A stretch of 64,000 nucleotides of DNA, taken from NCBI RefSeq assembly GCF_001426995.1, contig NZ_LMFY01000001.1, positions 2,229,675-2,293,674 on the forward strand, read 5' to 3'. Positions 40,504 to 50,224 of this stretch are shown here, piece by piece. Both the position numbers and the translations under genes were made by a program. Numbering within the stretch: the stretch's first letter is position 1; the number at the start of each line of letters is the position of its first letter. The notes under the pieces were generated by a model. The model saw nothing but the letters and a program-made list of their open reading frames with translations. It was not told where the DNA came from and searched no databases. This stretch comes from Microbacterium sp. Root553 (GTDB lineage Bacteria > Actinomycetota > Actinomycetes > Actinomycetales > Microbacteriaceae).

Positions 40504-41376
40504 ATGGCGGAGAAGTCCTGGTCCCTCACCCGAGCACTGCGCGGGATGTTCGTCAAGCCCACGATCGATGAGACGACGTGGGAGGACCTCGAGACGGCCC
40601 TGATCACGGCCGACTTCGGCCCGGAGATCAGCGAGCGCGTCGTCGACGAGCTGCGCGAGAAGGTCGAGCGCTTCCGCACGACCGATCCACAGGATCTGCA
40701 GCGCATGCTCCGTGAGACTCTCGAGGAGCATTTCGCGAAGTTCGACACGACGCTGAAGCTCACCGAACGCCCGGCCGTGGTGCTCGTCGTCGGAGTGAAC
40801 GGGGTCGGCAAGACCACGACCATCGGAAAGTTCACCAAGTTCCTCCGCGGATTCCAGCGCAGCGTGGTCGTCGGCGCTGCGGACACGTTCCGCGCGGCCG
40901 CGGTCGACCAGCTCGCCACCTGGGCTCAGCGTGGCGGCGCGGCCATCGTGCGCCCGCAGCAGGAGGGGCAGGATCCGGCATCCGTCGCGTTCCAGACCAT
41001 CGAGTACGCCAAGCGCGAAGGCATCGAGATCGCGATCATCGACACTGCCGGTCGGCTGCACACCAAGGGCGGACTGATGGACGAGCTCACCAAGATCCGT
41101 CGGGTGATCGAGAAGCAGGCTCCGATCAGCGAGGTCCTGCTCGTCCTCGACGCCACCACCGGGCAGAACGGCGTCATGCAGGCCGAGGCGTTCCTCGAGC
41201 ACGCGGGGGTGACGGGACTCGTCCTCACGAAGCTCGACGGCTCCGCCAAAGCGGGCTTCGTCCTCGCCGTCCAGGAGCGCACCGGCATCCCGGTCAAGCT
41301 CCTCGGACAGGGCGAGGGAATCGACGACCTCACCGGATTCACCCCCCATGTCTTCGTCCAGTCGCTCGTCGGCTGA
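40504..41376 (+). CDS. ftsY: signal recognition particle receptor FtsY
   Basis: A 290-residue NG-domain GTPase. It docks the SRP-ribosome complex at the membrane for protein targeting. The N domain starts almost at once (KSWSLTRALRGMF), so the acidic A domain of E. coli FtsY is missing, as usual in actinobacteria. G1 is GVNGVGKTTTIGK, G3 DTAGRLHTK and G4 TKLDGSAKAG. The C-terminal helix is close to FTPHVFVQSLVG. The ATG is at the inferred transcription start. Its partner ffh is 3 kb downstream. Confidence 0.95.
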   Translation: MAEKSWSLTRALRGMFVKPTIDETTWEDLETALITADFGPEISERVVDELREKVERFRTTDPQDLQRMLRETLEEHFAKFDTTLKLTERPAVVLVVGVNGVGKTTTIGKFTKFLRGFQRSVVVGAADTFRAAAVDQLATWAQRGGAAIVRPQQEGQDPASVAFQTIEYAKREGIEIAIIDTAGRLHTKGGLMDELTKIRRVIEKQAPISEVLLVLDATTGQNGVMQAEAFLEHAGVTGLVLTKLDGSAKAGFVLAVQERTGIPVKLLGQGEGIDDLTGFTPHVFVQSLVG

Positions 41377-41420
41377 CGACGGGACTACCGCCGCGAGCAC
41401 GAGGCTGGTTTCATAGCGTT

Positions 41421-41921
41421 ATGGCGATCGAACACGACTACTTCGGACTCCTGTCGTCAGGACCCGACGGCTCGATCTTCTGGTCGGAGACCGTGGAGCT
41501 CGGCGACCAGAGCGTCACCGTCGATCTCACGGCCCCCGATCAGGACGACGTCTCCACCGACGCCCTGGACATCGCGGCATCGCTGATCGCCGGGCTGGAG
41601 AGCGTCGATGACACCTCCCGCCGCGGGATGCTCGCAGAGGTCGACGATCGCACCAGCGAGGTGACCGAGTACATCCTGCAGCAGCAGGAGGCGTACGGCG
41701 ACGAGCTGGAGGAGGTGCTGGTCGATGTGAGCGGCGATGCCGCCGTCGACATCATCCGATCGCTGCGGCTGATGAGCATGACGATCCTGGCCGACGAGCA
41801 CGGGGGATCCGAGCCGTTCGCGGTGCTCGAGTACGCACTCGACGCCGGCACCACCGACGATGTGCTGCTCGTGAACCTCGGTTCCGACGGCAGCGTGCAG
41901 TCGGTGATGAGCGCCGACTGA
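41421..41921 (+). CDS. DUF2004-type hypothetical protein
   Basis: A 166-residue acidic cytoplasmic protein, without membrane helices, Cys or catalytic motif. The beginning IEHDYFGLLSSGPDGSIFWSETVEL is the pattern of DUF2004 proteins, whose role is unknown. The middle is a helical stretch (DRTSEVTEYILQQQEAYGDELEEV). Assignment to DUF2004 is from memory of the pattern and is moderate. TAGCGT lies just 1 base before the ATG, with no Shine-Dalgarno, so the true start could differ. A hairpin between it and lipA ends both convergent genes. Confidence 0.6.
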   Translation: MAIEHDYFGLLSSGPDGSIFWSETVELGDQSVTVDLTAPDQDDVSTDALDIAASLIAGLESVDDTSRRGMLAEVDDRTSEVTEYILQQQEAYGDELEEVLVDVSGDAAVDIIRSLRLMSMTILADEHGGSEPFAVLEYALDAGTTDDVLLVNLGSDGSVQSVMSAD

Positions 41922-41928
41922 GCGGTCG

Positions 41929-41963
41929 GCACCGGCGGGACTCCGTATGACGGACGCCGGTGC
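41929..41963. terminator. hairpin between DUF2004 gene and lipA
   Basis: GCACCGGCG (41929-41937) pairs with CGCCGGTGC (41955-41963), and inside TCCG pairs with CGGA around the loop TATGA. No U tract; it acts between two convergent stops. Confidence 0.5.
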
Positions 41964-42953
41964 TCAGACGGCCTGAGCGAACCCGAGGTCGGCGCTCTCG
42001 GCGATGTGCGCGAGGTGCGGAGGGATCTCCCGTCCCTTCGACACCATCGACTGGGCCCACAGGCGGCCCGCGCGGTACGACGAGCGCACCAGCGGACCCG
42101 CGAGCACGCCGAGGAACCCGATCCGCTCCGCTTCCTCCTTGAACTCCACGAACTCGGCGGGCTTGACCCAGCGGGACACCGGCAGGTGCCGAGGCGACGG
42201 GCGCAGGTACTGCGTGATGGTGATGATGTCGCACCCGGCGTCATGCAGGTCGTGCAGCGCCTGCACCACCTCCTCCGGCTCCTCGCCCATGCCGAGGATG
42301 AGATTGGACTTGGTGATCAGGCCCGCGTTGCGTCCCTGCGTGAGGACATCGAGGGAGCGCTCGTAACGGAACGCCGGACGGATGCGCTTGAAGATGCGGG
42401 GCACCGTCTCGACATTGTGCGCGAACACCTCGGGACGCGCGTCGAAGATCTGGCCGAGGAAGGCGGGATCGGCATTGTGCTCGTTGGCGAGCAGCTCGAC
42501 ACCGGTGTTCGGGTTGAGATCGTGGATCCTGCGGACGGTCTCGGCGTTGAGCCATGCGCCCGTGTCGGGGAGGTCGTCGCGGGCCACGCTCGTCACGGTG
42601 GCGTAGCGGAGGTTCATACGCGCGACGCTCTCGGCGACGCGGCGGGGCTCGTCGGTGTCGTAGGCATCCGGCTTCCCCGTGTCGATCTGGCAGAAGTCGC
42701 AGCGTCTCGTGCACTGCGAACCGCCGATGAGGAACGTCGCCTCCCGGTCCTCCCAGCACTCGAAGATGTTGGGGCAGCCGGCCTCCTGGCACACCGTGTG
42801 CAGGTCTTCGCTCTTCACCAGCGAATGCAGAGCCGTGTACTCGGGTCCCATCTTCGCCTTGGTCTTGATCCACTCGGGCTTGCGCTCGATCGGGGTCTCC
42901 GCATTGCGGATCTCGAGGCGGAGGAGCTTGCGTCCCTCGGGTGCGGCGGTCAT
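41964..42953 (-). CDS. lipA: lipoyl synthase
   Basis: A 329-residue radical SAM enzyme that inserts two sulfurs into protein-bound octanoyl groups. The radical SAM motif is CTRRCDFC (CxxxCxxC). The auxiliary cluster motif [12 protein letters not shown] is the LipA-specific second cluster. The C-terminal part includes the [16 protein letters not shown] stretch. Its ATG overlaps the lipB stop by 4 bases, so octanoyl transfer and sulfur insertion are produced together. It is followed by a hairpin. Confidence 0.96.
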   Translation of the reverse strand: MTAAPEGRKLLRLEIRNAETPIERKPEWIKTKAKMGPEYTALHSLVKSEDLHTVCQEAGCPNIFECWEDREATFLIGGSQCTRRCDFCQIDTGKPDAYDTDEPRRVAESVARMNLRYATVTSVARDDLPDTGAWLNAETVRRIHDLNPNTGVELLANEHNADPAFLGQIFDARPEVFAHNVETVPRIFKRIRPAFRYERSLDVLTQGRNAGLITKSNLILGMGEEPEEVVQALHDLHDAGCDIITITQYLRPSPRHLPVSRWVKPAEFVEFKEEAERIGFLGVLAGPLVRSSYRAGRLWAQSMVSKGREIPPHLAHIAESADLGFAQAV

Positions 42954-43609
42954 GCGGCAACTCCTGCGTGGTGGGGGGTCGAGTACTCGGCGAGGAAGGC
43001 GGTGGACACCGCGTCGACGACGTCGGCGGGGGAGATGTCCGCTCCGACGACCTCGCTCACCGTCGTGACGCCTGCGTCGGTGATGCCGCAGGGGATGATG
43101 CTCCCGAAGCCGGCGAGGCTGTTGTCGCAGTTGATCGCGAAGCCGTGCATGGTGACGCCCTGCTGCACGCGCACGCCGATCGCGGCGACCTTGTCCTCCG
43201 AGAGGGGGCGACGCACCCAGACGCCGCTGCGGCCGTCGACCTGATACCCGTCGACTCCGAGCGGACGGAGCACGTCGATCAGCAGGCGCTCGAGGCGGCG
43301 GACATGGGCGACCACGTCCATCGGCTCGGGAAGACGGACGATCGGATATCCCACGAGCTGCCCCGGACCGTGCCAGGTGATCTTCCCTCCTCGGTCGACA
43401 TCGATGACGGGCGTGCCGTCGTGAGGTCTCTCCTGTGGTTCCGTGCGCTTCCCCGCCGTGTACACGGCCTCGTGCTCCAGCAGGATCAGGGTGTCGGGGC
43501 GATCGCCCGCGACCACGTCGGCATGCACGCGGCGCTGCAGATCCCATCCCTCGGGATAGGGGACGTAGTCGGGCGCGAGGCGCGGAGTCAGGATGTCGAG
43601 CGTGGTCAT
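42950..43609 (-). CDS. lipB: octanoyl-ACP:protein octanoyltransferase
   Basis: A 219-residue enzyme that moves octanoyl from acyl carrier protein to lipoyl domains. The core has [12 protein letters not shown], the substrate loop [16 protein letters not shown] and RSGVWV. The catalytic Cys is in [14 protein letters not shown], paired with Lys in [16 protein letters not shown] lies 6 bases before ATG 43609. lipA follows with ATGA overlap. The divergent TetR gene is 93 bases away, but nothing shows that it regulates lipBA. Confidence 0.95.
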   Translation of the reverse strand: MTTLDILTPRLAPDYVPYPEGWDLQRRVHADVVAGDRPDTLILLEHEAVYTAGKRTEPQERPHDGTPVIDVDRGGKITWHGPGQLVGYPIVRLPEPMDVVAHVRRLERLLIDVLRPLGVDGYQVDGRSGVWVRRPLSEDKVAAIGVRVQQGVTMHGFAINCDNSLAGFGSIIPCGITDAGVTTVSEVVGADISPADVVDAVSTAFLAEYSTPHHAGVAA

Positions 43610-43689
43610 GTCACTCCCACTCGGGATAGATGGATTGCGTCTAACAATACCCCTCACTGCGATCCGCGTCGCGGCGACGCGGCGCGCGG

Positions 43690-43695
43690 TAGCGT
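43690..43695 (+). promoter_or_regulatory. -10 element of tetR-family gene
   Basis: TAGCGT, 6 nt, ATG 43702. Leaderless message inferred. Confidence 0.5.
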
Positions 43696-43701
43696 GTGAG
43701 C

Positions 43702-44298
43702 ATGATCAGCTCGAGCCGCGCCGGACGCCCGAGGGCCTCGTCCCGCGAGACGCTGGCCGATGCCGCCTGTGAGCTCTTCCTCGAGCGCGGCTACGACGCG
43801 ACGTCCGTCGCCGACATCACCCAGCGGGCGGGAGTGAGCCGGTCGAGCTTCTTCAACTACTTCTCCTCGAAGAGCGACGTGCTGTGGTCGGGCTTGGACG
43901 ACCGGATCGCCGGAGCCGTCGAGGACCTGAGCGCCGTGCCGCAGGATCGTCAGGGAAGCGAGGTCAGGCGCATCCTCACGACTCTGGTCGCGGACTTCGC
44001 ACCCGACAGTCTCGCTCTCGCGATGACGAACGCCTCGGCGATGGGGCTCGACGACGAGTTGGTGCAGGATGCTGCGCTGCGCCAGGCGCGGCTGTCTGCG
44101 GCGCTGCGTGACCTCGCACTGCGATCCGGCGTCACTCCGGTCTCCGCCGACATCGTCGCCGCGACCTGGTCGGCGGCCGTCCTCGCAGCGGTGCGGGCCT
44201 GGGCGGAGAGCGGGGCCGGTCGGGGCACCGTCTCGGAGAGGTTCGATGACGCGGTGCGAGCCGTCGACGCACTGCCCTGGCGGGCTTTGACGCGCTGA
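43702..44298 (+). CDS. TetR-family transcriptional regulator
   Basis: A 198-residue repressor-type protein. The N-terminal HTH (about 15-60) is [45 protein letters not shown] in outline, with the diagnostic [20 protein letters not shown] segment. The C-terminal half is an all-helical ligand-binding domain with many Ala and no recognisable specificity. Divergent from lipBA, 62 bases ahead of ffh. No palindromic operator could be picked out in the 93-base gap. Targets unknown. Confidence 0.87.
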   Translation: MISSSRAGRPRASSRETLADAACELFLERGYDATSVADITQRAGVSRSSFFNYFSSKSDVLWSGLDDRIAGAVEDLSAVPQDRQGSEVRRILTTLVADFAPDSLALAMTNASAMGLDDELVQDAALRQARLSAALRDLALRSGVTPVSADIVAATWSAAVLAAVRAWAESGAGRGTVSERFDDAVRAVDALPWRALTR

Positions 44299-44359
44299 CC
44301 GCGTTCGCGCGCATCCCGCGCCGTGATGTGTCTGCGAGTCGCGTAAACTCGGTGTCACC

Positions 44360-45913
44360 ATGGCTACCTTTGGCACGCTCTCCGATCGGCTCACCGAGAC
44401 CTTCCGCAATCTGCGCACGAAGGGAAAGCTCACGGCGGCCGACGTCGACGGCACCGTGCGCGAGATCCGTCGCGCACTGCTCGATGCCGACGTCGCACTC
44501 GTCGTCGTCAAGGAATTCACCGCGAAGGTGCGTGAGCGGGCACTGGGCGATGAGGTCAACAAGGCACTCAACCCGGCGCAGCAGGTCGTGCAGATCGTCA
44601 ATGAGGAGCTGGTCCAGATCCTGGGCGGCGAGCAGCGCCGCCTGCGGTTCGCCAAGACCGCGCCGACCGTGATCATGCTCGCGGGACTGCAGGGCTCGGG
44701 AAAGACTACCTTCGCCGGCAAGCTCGCGAAGCAGCTCGAGGGGGAGGGACACACGCCTCTGCTCGTCGCCGCCGACCTCCAGCGTCCGAACGCCGTCAAT
44801 CAGCTGCAGGTCGTGGCCGAGCAGGCGGGCGCGACGATCTACGCCCCCGAACCCGGCAACGGCGTCGGTGACCCGGTGCGCGTGTCGCGCGACGGCGTCG
44901 AGCACGCGCGTCGCCACCAGCACGACGTCGTCATCATCGACACCGCCGGTCGTCTCGGCGTCGATGCCGAGCTGATGAAGCAGGCCTCGGACATCCGCAA
45001 GGCCACGGATCCCGACGAGGTCCTCTTCGTCATCGACGCCATGATCGGTCAGGATGCCGTCAACACCGCGAAGGCCTTCCAGGAGGGCGTGGACTTCACC
45101 GGCGTCGTGCTGTCCAAGCTCGACGGTGACGCGCGCGGTGGCGCAGCGCTCTCCGTCGCCTCGGTGACCGGACGCCCGATCATCTTCGCGTCGACCGGCG
45201 AGCGACTCGAAGACCTCGAGCCCTTCTACCCGGACCGTATGGCGAGTCGCATCCTCGACCTCGGCGACATCCTCACCCTCATCGAGCAGGCCCAGCAGGC
45301 CTTCGATGAGGAAGAGGCCGTCAAGATGGCCGAGAAGCTCGCCACCGAGCAGTTCACCCTCGAAGACTTCCTCGACCAGCTTCAGCAGATGAAGAAGATG
45401 GGATCGATGAAGAAGATGCTCGGGATGCTCCCGGGCATGGGGCAGATGAAGCAGCAGCTCGACGATTTCGACGAGCGTGAGATCGATCGCACCGAGGCCA
45501 TCATCCGGTCGATGACGCCCGGCGAGCGCCGCAACCCGAAGGTGCTGAACGGATCTCGTCGACTGCGCATCGCGCGCGGTTCAGGAATGACGGTCACGGA
45601 CGTCAACCAGCTCGTGCAGCGCTTCGACCAGGCGGCCAAGATGATGAAGACCGTCGCCCGCGGCGGCACGCCGAACATCCCGGGGATGGGATCGATGCCC
45701 GGGATGGGTAAGCCGGGAGCATCGTCGAAGCGCGGCAAGAAGGGCAAGTCCGCGGCAACATCCCGCTCGGGCAATCCCGCGAAGCGCGCCGCCGAGAACG
45801 CCGGGATCGCACCGTCCTCGACCCCGACGGGATCGGGCTTCGGCCTCGGTGGTGCGAAGGCGCCCAGCGAAGCCGACCTCGCCGAGATCCAGAAGCTGTT
45901 CGGCAAGGGCTGA
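44360..45913 (+). CDS. ffh: signal recognition particle protein Ffh
   Basis: A 517-residue SRP54 GTPase. The N domain (1-90) precedes the G domain, with G1 GLQGSGKTTFAGK, DTAGRLGVD and SKLDGDARGG. The methionine-rich M domain (about 325-430) has MKKMGSMKKMLGMLPGMGQM and binds 4.5S RNA and signal peptides. The C-terminal 80 residues are a basic Gly/Pro/Ser tail. TAAACT 10 nt before the ATG gives a very short leader. It acts with ftsY, encoded upstream, in cotranslational targeting. Confidence 0.96.
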   Translation: MATFGTLSDRLTETFRNLRTKGKLTAADVDGTVREIRRALLDADVALVVVKEFTAKVRERALGDEVNKALNPAQQVVQIVNEELVQILGGEQRRLRFAKTAPTVIMLAGLQGSGKTTFAGKLAKQLEGEGHTPLLVAADLQRPNAVNQLQVVAEQAGATIYAPEPGNGVGDPVRVSRDGVEHARRHQHDVVIIDTAGRLGVDAELMKQASDIRKATDPDEVLFVIDAMIGQDAVNTAKAFQEGVDFTGVVLSKLDGDARGGAALSVASVTGRPIIFASTGERLEDLEPFYPDRMASRILDLGDILTLIEQAQQAFDEEEAVKMAEKLATEQFTLEDFLDQLQQMKKMGSMKKMLGMLPGMGQMKQQLDDFDEREIDRTEAIIRSMTPGERRNPKVLNGSRRLRIARGSGMTVTDVNQLVQRFDQAAKMMKTVARGGTPNIPGMGSMPGMGKPGASSKRGKKGKSAATSRSGNPAKRAAENAGIAPSSTPTGSGFGLGGAKAPSEADLAEIQKLFGKG

Positions 45914-45916
45914 CGC

Positions 45917-46783
45917 TCAGGCACGCGGGCGGCGCAGTGCTCCGAGCTGTCCCGCGACGAGAGCCAGCAGGACCAGCGCGAGGCCGACCGTCTGCACAGG
46001 CGTGAACCTCTCTCCGGCGACCAGTGTGCCCAGAATCGCTGCGACCACGGGGGAGAGCAGCGCGAGCAACCCCGGCGCGATCACGGGCAGCTGCTGGATG
46101 CCGCGGAACCAGAGCGTATACGCGAGCAGGCCGCCGACGCTCCCGAGCCACAGGTAGCCGAGGGCCGCGGTGCCGTCGATCGCCGGGGGGAGACCCTCGA
46201 AGATGAGGGTGAGCGGCAGCAGGAAGAGCCCGCCCGCGGTCAGCTGCCAGCCCGCATACGCGACCGGTCCGACGCCGGACGGCCGACCCCAGCGCTTGGT
46301 GAGGACCATTCCGAGCGCGGTCGCGGTCACGCCCCCGATCGCCGCGAGCACGCCGAGCAGGTCGAGCGATGCCGCCGGTCCCAGCACGATCAGAGCCACG
46401 CCGCCCGCGCCCACCACGGCGGCGGTCGCCGTCGTCGGGCGGATGCGCTCCTGTACGACCAGGGCACCCAGCGCGAGGATGATCAGCGGCTGCACGCCGG
46501 CGACGGCGGCCGCGACACCTCCGGGCAGGCGCTCGGCCGCGAGGAACAGGAGCGCGAAGAAGGCGCCGATGTTGAGGATGCCCAGGATCAGCGCTTTGGC
46601 CCACCAGCCCCGCCGTGGCAGCGTCCCTCCGATCGCGAGAGCGATAAGGCCCGCGGGGAGGGATCGCAGCAGACCCGCCAGAAGTGGATGACCCGCGGGG
46701 AGGAGAGCGGTCGTCACCAGGTAGGTGGTGCCCCAGGAGAGGGGTGCCAGCGCGGTGAGGAGCAGTGTCGTGGTGCGGTTCAT
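45917..46783 (-). CDS. EamA-family (DMT) transporter
   Basis: A 288-residue membrane protein with ten predicted helices in two EamA repeats. It opens with TALAPLSWGTTYLVTTALLPAGHPLLAGLLRSLP (given as LSWGTTYLVTT), and each repeat ends in a PLIILALGALVVQERI or SPVVAAILGTLVAGERF-type motif, which is the family E-R signature. Likely a metabolite or amino-acid exporter; the substrate is unknown. It is divergent from a LysR gene, and the pair looks like regulator plus target. A GGAGGG almost abuts the ATG, which is an unusually short spacing. The 3' end is 3 bases from the convergent ffh end. Confidence 0.82.
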   Translation of the reverse strand: MNRTTTLLLTALAPLSWGTTYLVTTALLPAGHPLLAGLLRSLPAGLIALAIGGTLPRRGWWAKALILGILNIGAFFALLFLAAERLPGGVAAAVAGVQPLIILALGALVVQERIRPTTATAAVVGAGGVALIVLGPAASLDLLGVLAAIGGVTATALGMVLTKRWGRPSGVGPVAYAGWQLTAGGLFLLPLTLIFEGLPPAIDGTAALGYLWLGSVGGLLAYTLWFRGIQQLPVIAPGLLALLSPVVAAILGTLVAGERFTPVQTVGLALVLLALVAGQLGALRRPRA

Positions 46784-46861
46784 CCCTCCAGCGTGCGATC
46801 TCTGCGTCGATGAGTCCAATGCATGGTTGTCACCACAGTCATGACGAGAGATCATGTGTAC

Positions 46862-47785
46862 ATGGAGCTGCAGCAACTGAGGTACGTCATCGAGGTCGCG
46901 GCGACGCAGAGCTTCACACGCGCGGCGGAGCGGTGCTTCGTGACGCAGTCCGCACTCAGTCATCAGGTCGCAGCCCTCGAGCGCGAGCTCGGAGAACGGC
47001 TGTTCGTCCGCTCCAGTCGCAGCGTGCGCGTCACCGAGGCGGGGGAGGCCTTCCTCCTGCATGCGCGCGCCGCGGTCACCGCGGCCGACACGGCCAGGGA
47101 GGCGGCGACCTCGACAGGCGGGCGGGTCGTGGGCACGCTCCGACTGGGCATCATCCCCACCGTCACTGCGCTCGATGTGCCCGTGCTCATCGCGCGATTC
47201 CGCTCCGCCCATCCGGACGTCAGGGTCGAGCTCACCGTCGGCAACAGCGACGCGCTCGTCGAGGCGCTGCGCCGGGGCGAGCTCGATGCCGCACTGCTCG
47301 GTCTGCGAGCGGACGCGGAGCCGCAGGGGGTCGCCGTGCGGGAGCTCTCCCGGGAGCGGCTCGTGGCTGCGGTGCCACGGGGGCACCGGCTGGCAGCGCG
47401 TCGGCGCGTGCGCCTGGCAGACCTCGCGGATGAGACCTTCGCCGACTTCCCCTCCGGGACCTCGGGGCGCGCACAGAGCGACGCGGCGTTCGCCGCGGCG
47501 GGGATCCCCCGCGACGTCGCCTTCGAGGCGGACTCCGCCGCGCTCATCCTCGGCCTCGTGAGCGCCGGCGTCGCCGTGACGCTGCTGGCGCCGGGAGTGG
47601 TCGCCTCCGCCTCGTCCGAGGTGGTCGCCGTCGCGCTGGTCGACGGGCCCGAGCGGATCGAGTACGCGGCGTGGGACGCCCGTTCGCCGCGCGGCGTCAC
47701 ATCCGCGCTGCTCCGCGCGCTGGAGACGTCGACCCGGACCGGGAGCGGCACAGGGGTCTCGGCTGACGAAGCGTGCCCCGGATGA
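46862..47785 (+). CDS. LysR-family transcriptional regulator
   Basis: A 307-residue LTTR. The winged HTH (about 1-60) is MELQQLRYVIEVAATQSFTRAAERCFVTQSALSHQVAALERELGERLF in outline, shown here by the QSALSHQVAALERELG segment. The periplasmic-binding-like effector domain follows, from about 90. Several in-frame starts lie upstream (46823, 46841); ATG 46862 fits the conserved N-terminus and has GATCAT at 6 nt, near a -10. TGGT-N4-ACCA (46824-46835) lies in the gap to the divergent EamA gene. Regulation of that exporter is inferred. Confidence 0.85.
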   Translation: MELQQLRYVIEVAATQSFTRAAERCFVTQSALSHQVAALERELGERLFVRSSRSVRVTEAGEAFLLHARAAVTAADTAREAATSTGGRVVGTLRLGIIPTVTALDVPVLIARFRSAHPDVRVELTVGNSDALVEALRRGELDAALLGLRADAEPQGVAVRELSRERLVAAVPRGHRLAARRRVRLADLADETFADFPSGTSGRAQSDAAFAAAGIPRDVAFEADSAALILGLVSAGVAVTLLAPGVVASASSEVVAVALVDGPERIEYAAWDARSPRGVTSALLRALETSTRTGSGTGVSADEACPG

Positions 47786-47788
47786 CGA

Positions 47789-47819
47789 AGCGGGCCCGGA
47801 GGAATCCTCCGAGCCCGCT
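47789..47819. terminator. bidirectional hairpin between lysR-type gene and glpK
   Basis: AGCGGGC-C-CGGAGG-AAT-CCTCCG-A-GCCCGCT, a 13-bp stem with one mismatch and a 3-nt loop, between convergent stops at 47785 and 47837. Confidence 0.65.
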
Positions 47820-47836
47820 CCCTCACGACACTGAGG

Positions 47837-49351
47837 TCACTTCACGTCGTCGTCGACCCAGTCCATCGACTTGTCGACGGCCTTGCGCCACAGACGCAGC
47901 TGGCGATCGCGCTCGTCCGCATCGAGCGACGGCTCCCACCGGCGGTCTTCCTGCCAGTTCGCGGAGAGGTCGTCGAGACCGTTCCAGAACCCGACGGCGA
48001 GCCCGGCGGCGTACGCCGCGCCGAGGGCGGTGGTCTCAGCGACCACGGGGCGGACCACCGGGACACCGAGGACATCCGCCTGGAACTGCATGAGCGCATC
48101 GTTGGCGACCATGCCGCCGTCGACCTTGAGCTCCGTGAGGTCCACGCCCGCATCCGCGTTCACGGCGTCGAGCACGTCGCGGGTCTGGAAGGCCACGGCC
48201 TCCAGAGCGGCGCGCGCGATGTGGTTCTTGTTCGCATAGCGGGTGAGGCCGACGATCGCACCGCGCGCGTCCGGACGCCAGTACGGGGCGAAGAGGCCGG
48301 AGAAGGCCGGCACGATGTACACGCCGCCGTTGTCCTCGACCTTCTCGGCCAGCTCCTCGACCTCGGGAGCGGACGAGATGATCCCGAGCTGGTCGCGCAG
48401 CCACTGGATCAGCGACCCGGTGACGGCGATCGAGCCTTCGAGCGCGTAGTGCGTGGGCTGGTCGCCGAGCTTGTAGCCGACGGTGGTGAGCAGACCGTTC
48501 TTCGAGTGGACGATCTCCTCGCCCGTGTTGAAGATCAGGAAGCAGCCGGTGCCGTAGGTGTTCTTGCTCTCACCCTGCTGGAATGCGGCCTGGCCGAAGG
48601 TGGCCGCCTGCTGGTCACCGAGGATGCCCGCGATCGGGGTCTCGCGCAGCAGCGAGGAGTCCTCTGCGGCGCCGTAGACCTCGGAGGAGGAGCGGATCTC
48701 CGGCATCATCGAGCGCGGAACGCCGAAGGCCTCGAGGATGTCGTCGCGCCACTCGAGCGTCTCGAGATCCATGAACATCGTGCGAGAGGCGTTCGTGACG
48801 TCCGTGACGTGCACGCCGCCGTCGACGCCGCCGGTGAGGTTCCAGAGCACCCAGCTGTCGGTGGTGCCGAAGATCAGGTCACCGGCCTCCGCCTTCTCGC
48901 GGGCTCCGTCGACGTTCTCGAGGATCCAGGCGATCTTGGTTCCCGAGAAGTAGGTCGCGAGCGGGAGGCCGACGATGGGCTTGAAGCGCTCGACGCCGCC
49001 GTCCGCCGCCAGGCGGTCGACGATCGCCTGAGTACGGGTGTCCTGCCAGACGATGGCGTTGTAGGCGGGCTTGCCGGTGGTCTTGTCCCAGACGACCGCG
49101 GTCTCGCGCTGATTGGTGATGCCGACCGCGGCGATGTCGTGGCGGGTCAGGTCGGCGCGGCTCAGCGCCAGACCGATGACCTCCTGCACGTTGCGCCAGA
49201 TCTCGGAGGCGTCGTGCTCGACCCACCCGGCCTTGGGCAGGATCTGCTCGTGCTCCTTCTGGCCCGTCGCGATGATGCTCCCCTTCTTGTCGAAGATGAT
49301 CGCGCGGCTCGAGGTGGTGCCCTGGTCGATGGCGAGGATGTAGTCAGCCAT
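47837..49351 (-). CDS. glpK: glycerol kinase
   Basis: A 504-residue FGGY kinase that converts glycerol to sn-glycerol-3-phosphate. Sequence marks are [10 protein letters not shown] at the start, [23 protein letters not shown] and [13 protein letters not shown], with the C-terminal [13 protein letters not shown]. It follows glpF in the same operon, and both stand behind glpD. The substrate-binding region [12 protein letters not shown] is intact. GGAGAACAC lies 2 bases before the ATG. Length is standard (about 500). Confidence 0.96.
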   Translation of the reverse strand: MADYILAIDQGTTSSRAIIFDKKGSIIATGQKEHEQILPKAGWVEHDASEIWRNVQEVIGLALSRADLTRHDIAAVGITNQRETAVVWDKTTGKPAYNAIVWQDTRTQAIVDRLAADGGVERFKPIVGLPLATYFSGTKIAWILENVDGAREKAEAGDLIFGTTDSWVLWNLTGGVDGGVHVTDVTNASRTMFMDLETLEWRDDILEAFGVPRSMMPEIRSSSEVYGAAEDSSLLRETPIAGILGDQQAATFGQAAFQQGESKNTYGTGCFLIFNTGEEIVHSKNGLLTTVGYKLGDQPTHYALEGSIAVTGSLIQWLRDQLGIISSAPEVEELAEKVEDNGGVYIVPAFSGLFAPYWRPDARGAIVGLTRYANKNHIARAALEAVAFQTRDVLDAVNADAGVDLTELKVDGGMVANDALMQFQADVLGVPVVRPVVAETTALGAAYAAGLAVGFWNGLDDLSANWQEDRRWEPSLDADERDRQLRLWRKAVDKSMDWVDDDVK

Positions 49352-49379
49352 GGTGTTCTCCTTTGAAGTCAGGTTCGGA

Positions 49380-50132
49380 TCAGGCGAGGTTCAGCAGGAC
49401 CGGGGCGGCGAGAGCGGCGAGTGCTCCACCGATCAGCGGACCCACGACGGGGACCCACGAGTAGGACCAGTCGCTGGAGCCCTTGCCCTTGATCGGCAGG
49501 ATGGCGTGCGCGATACGAGGACCGAGGTCACGTGCGGGGTTGATGGCGTATCCGGTCGGTCCACCGAGCGACGCGCCGATGGCCACCACGACGAGGGCGA
49601 CGGGCAGAGCGCTGAGCGGTCCGAGGCCTCCGGGGGTGCCGATGTCCGCGACGCCGTAGTCGGCGAACGCGAAGACCGCGAAGACGAGCACGAAGGTGCC
49701 GATCACCTCGGTGACCAGGTTCCATCCGTAGGAGCGGATCGCGGGACCGGTCGAGAAGACGCCGAGCTTGTTCGCCGCGTCGGGCTCCTCGTCGAAGTGC
49801 TGCTTGTAGGCGAGCCAGGTGAGGATCGCACCGACGATGGCACCGAGGAGCTCGGCGCCGGTGGCGACGGCGAACTGCGAGAAGTCGATCTTCCCGCCGA
49901 TCAGGAGTCCGATGCCGACGGCGGGGTTCAGGATCGCACCGGAGTACGCGGAGGCGAGGACACCGACGAAGACCGCGAGGCCCCATCCCCAGTTGACCAT
50001 CAGGAAGCCGCCGCCGAAGCCCTTGTTCTTCGCCAGGGCGACGTTCGCGACCACACCACAACCCAGGAGGATCAGCATCGCTGTGCCGACGAACTCCGAC
50101 AGGAAGTAGAGACCGAGATTCACATCAGTCAT
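49380..50132 (-). CDS. glpF: glycerol facilitator (aquaglyceroporin)
   Basis: A 250-residue MIP channel with six membrane helices and two re-entrant loops bearing [15 protein letters not shown] and [12 protein letters not shown]. The D after the second NPA is the glycerol-facilitator mark. It lets glycerol diffuse into the cell. It precedes glpK by 28 bases and follows glpD after a hairpin. AAAGG lies 11 bases ahead of ATG 50132, a loose spacing. A small ATG-initiated triplet run (MKT) precedes it and may be chance. Confidence 0.94.
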   Translation of the reverse strand: MTDVNLGLYFLSEFVGTAMLILLGCGVVANVALAKNKGFGGGFLMVNWGWGLAVFVGVLASAYSGAILNPAVGIGLLIGGKIDFSQFAVATGAELLGAIVGAILTWLAYKQHFDEEPDAANKLGVFSTGPAIRSYGWNLVTEVIGTFVLVFAVFAFADYGVADIGTPGGLGPLSALPVALVVVAIGASLGGPTGYAINPARDLGPRIAHAILPIKGKGSSDWSYSWVPVVGPLIGGALAALAAPVLLNLA

Positions 50133-50152
50133 GTCTTCATTGACCTTTCTTG

Positions 50153-50180
50153 AGTGCCGGGGCCCCATAGCCCCGGCACT
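50153..50180 (-). promoter_or_regulatory. intercistronic hairpin between glpD and glpF
   Basis: AGTGCCGGGGC (50153-50163), loop CCCATA, GCCCCGGCACT (50170-50180): a perfect 11-bp stem. There is no U tract, so attenuation or processing (mRNA stability) of the glpF-glpK part is more likely than full termination. Confidence 0.6.
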
Positions 50181-50224
50181 TGTTGGGAGTTACACCGCGT
50201 GGAGGGCGGCGTTCGGATCTCTCG

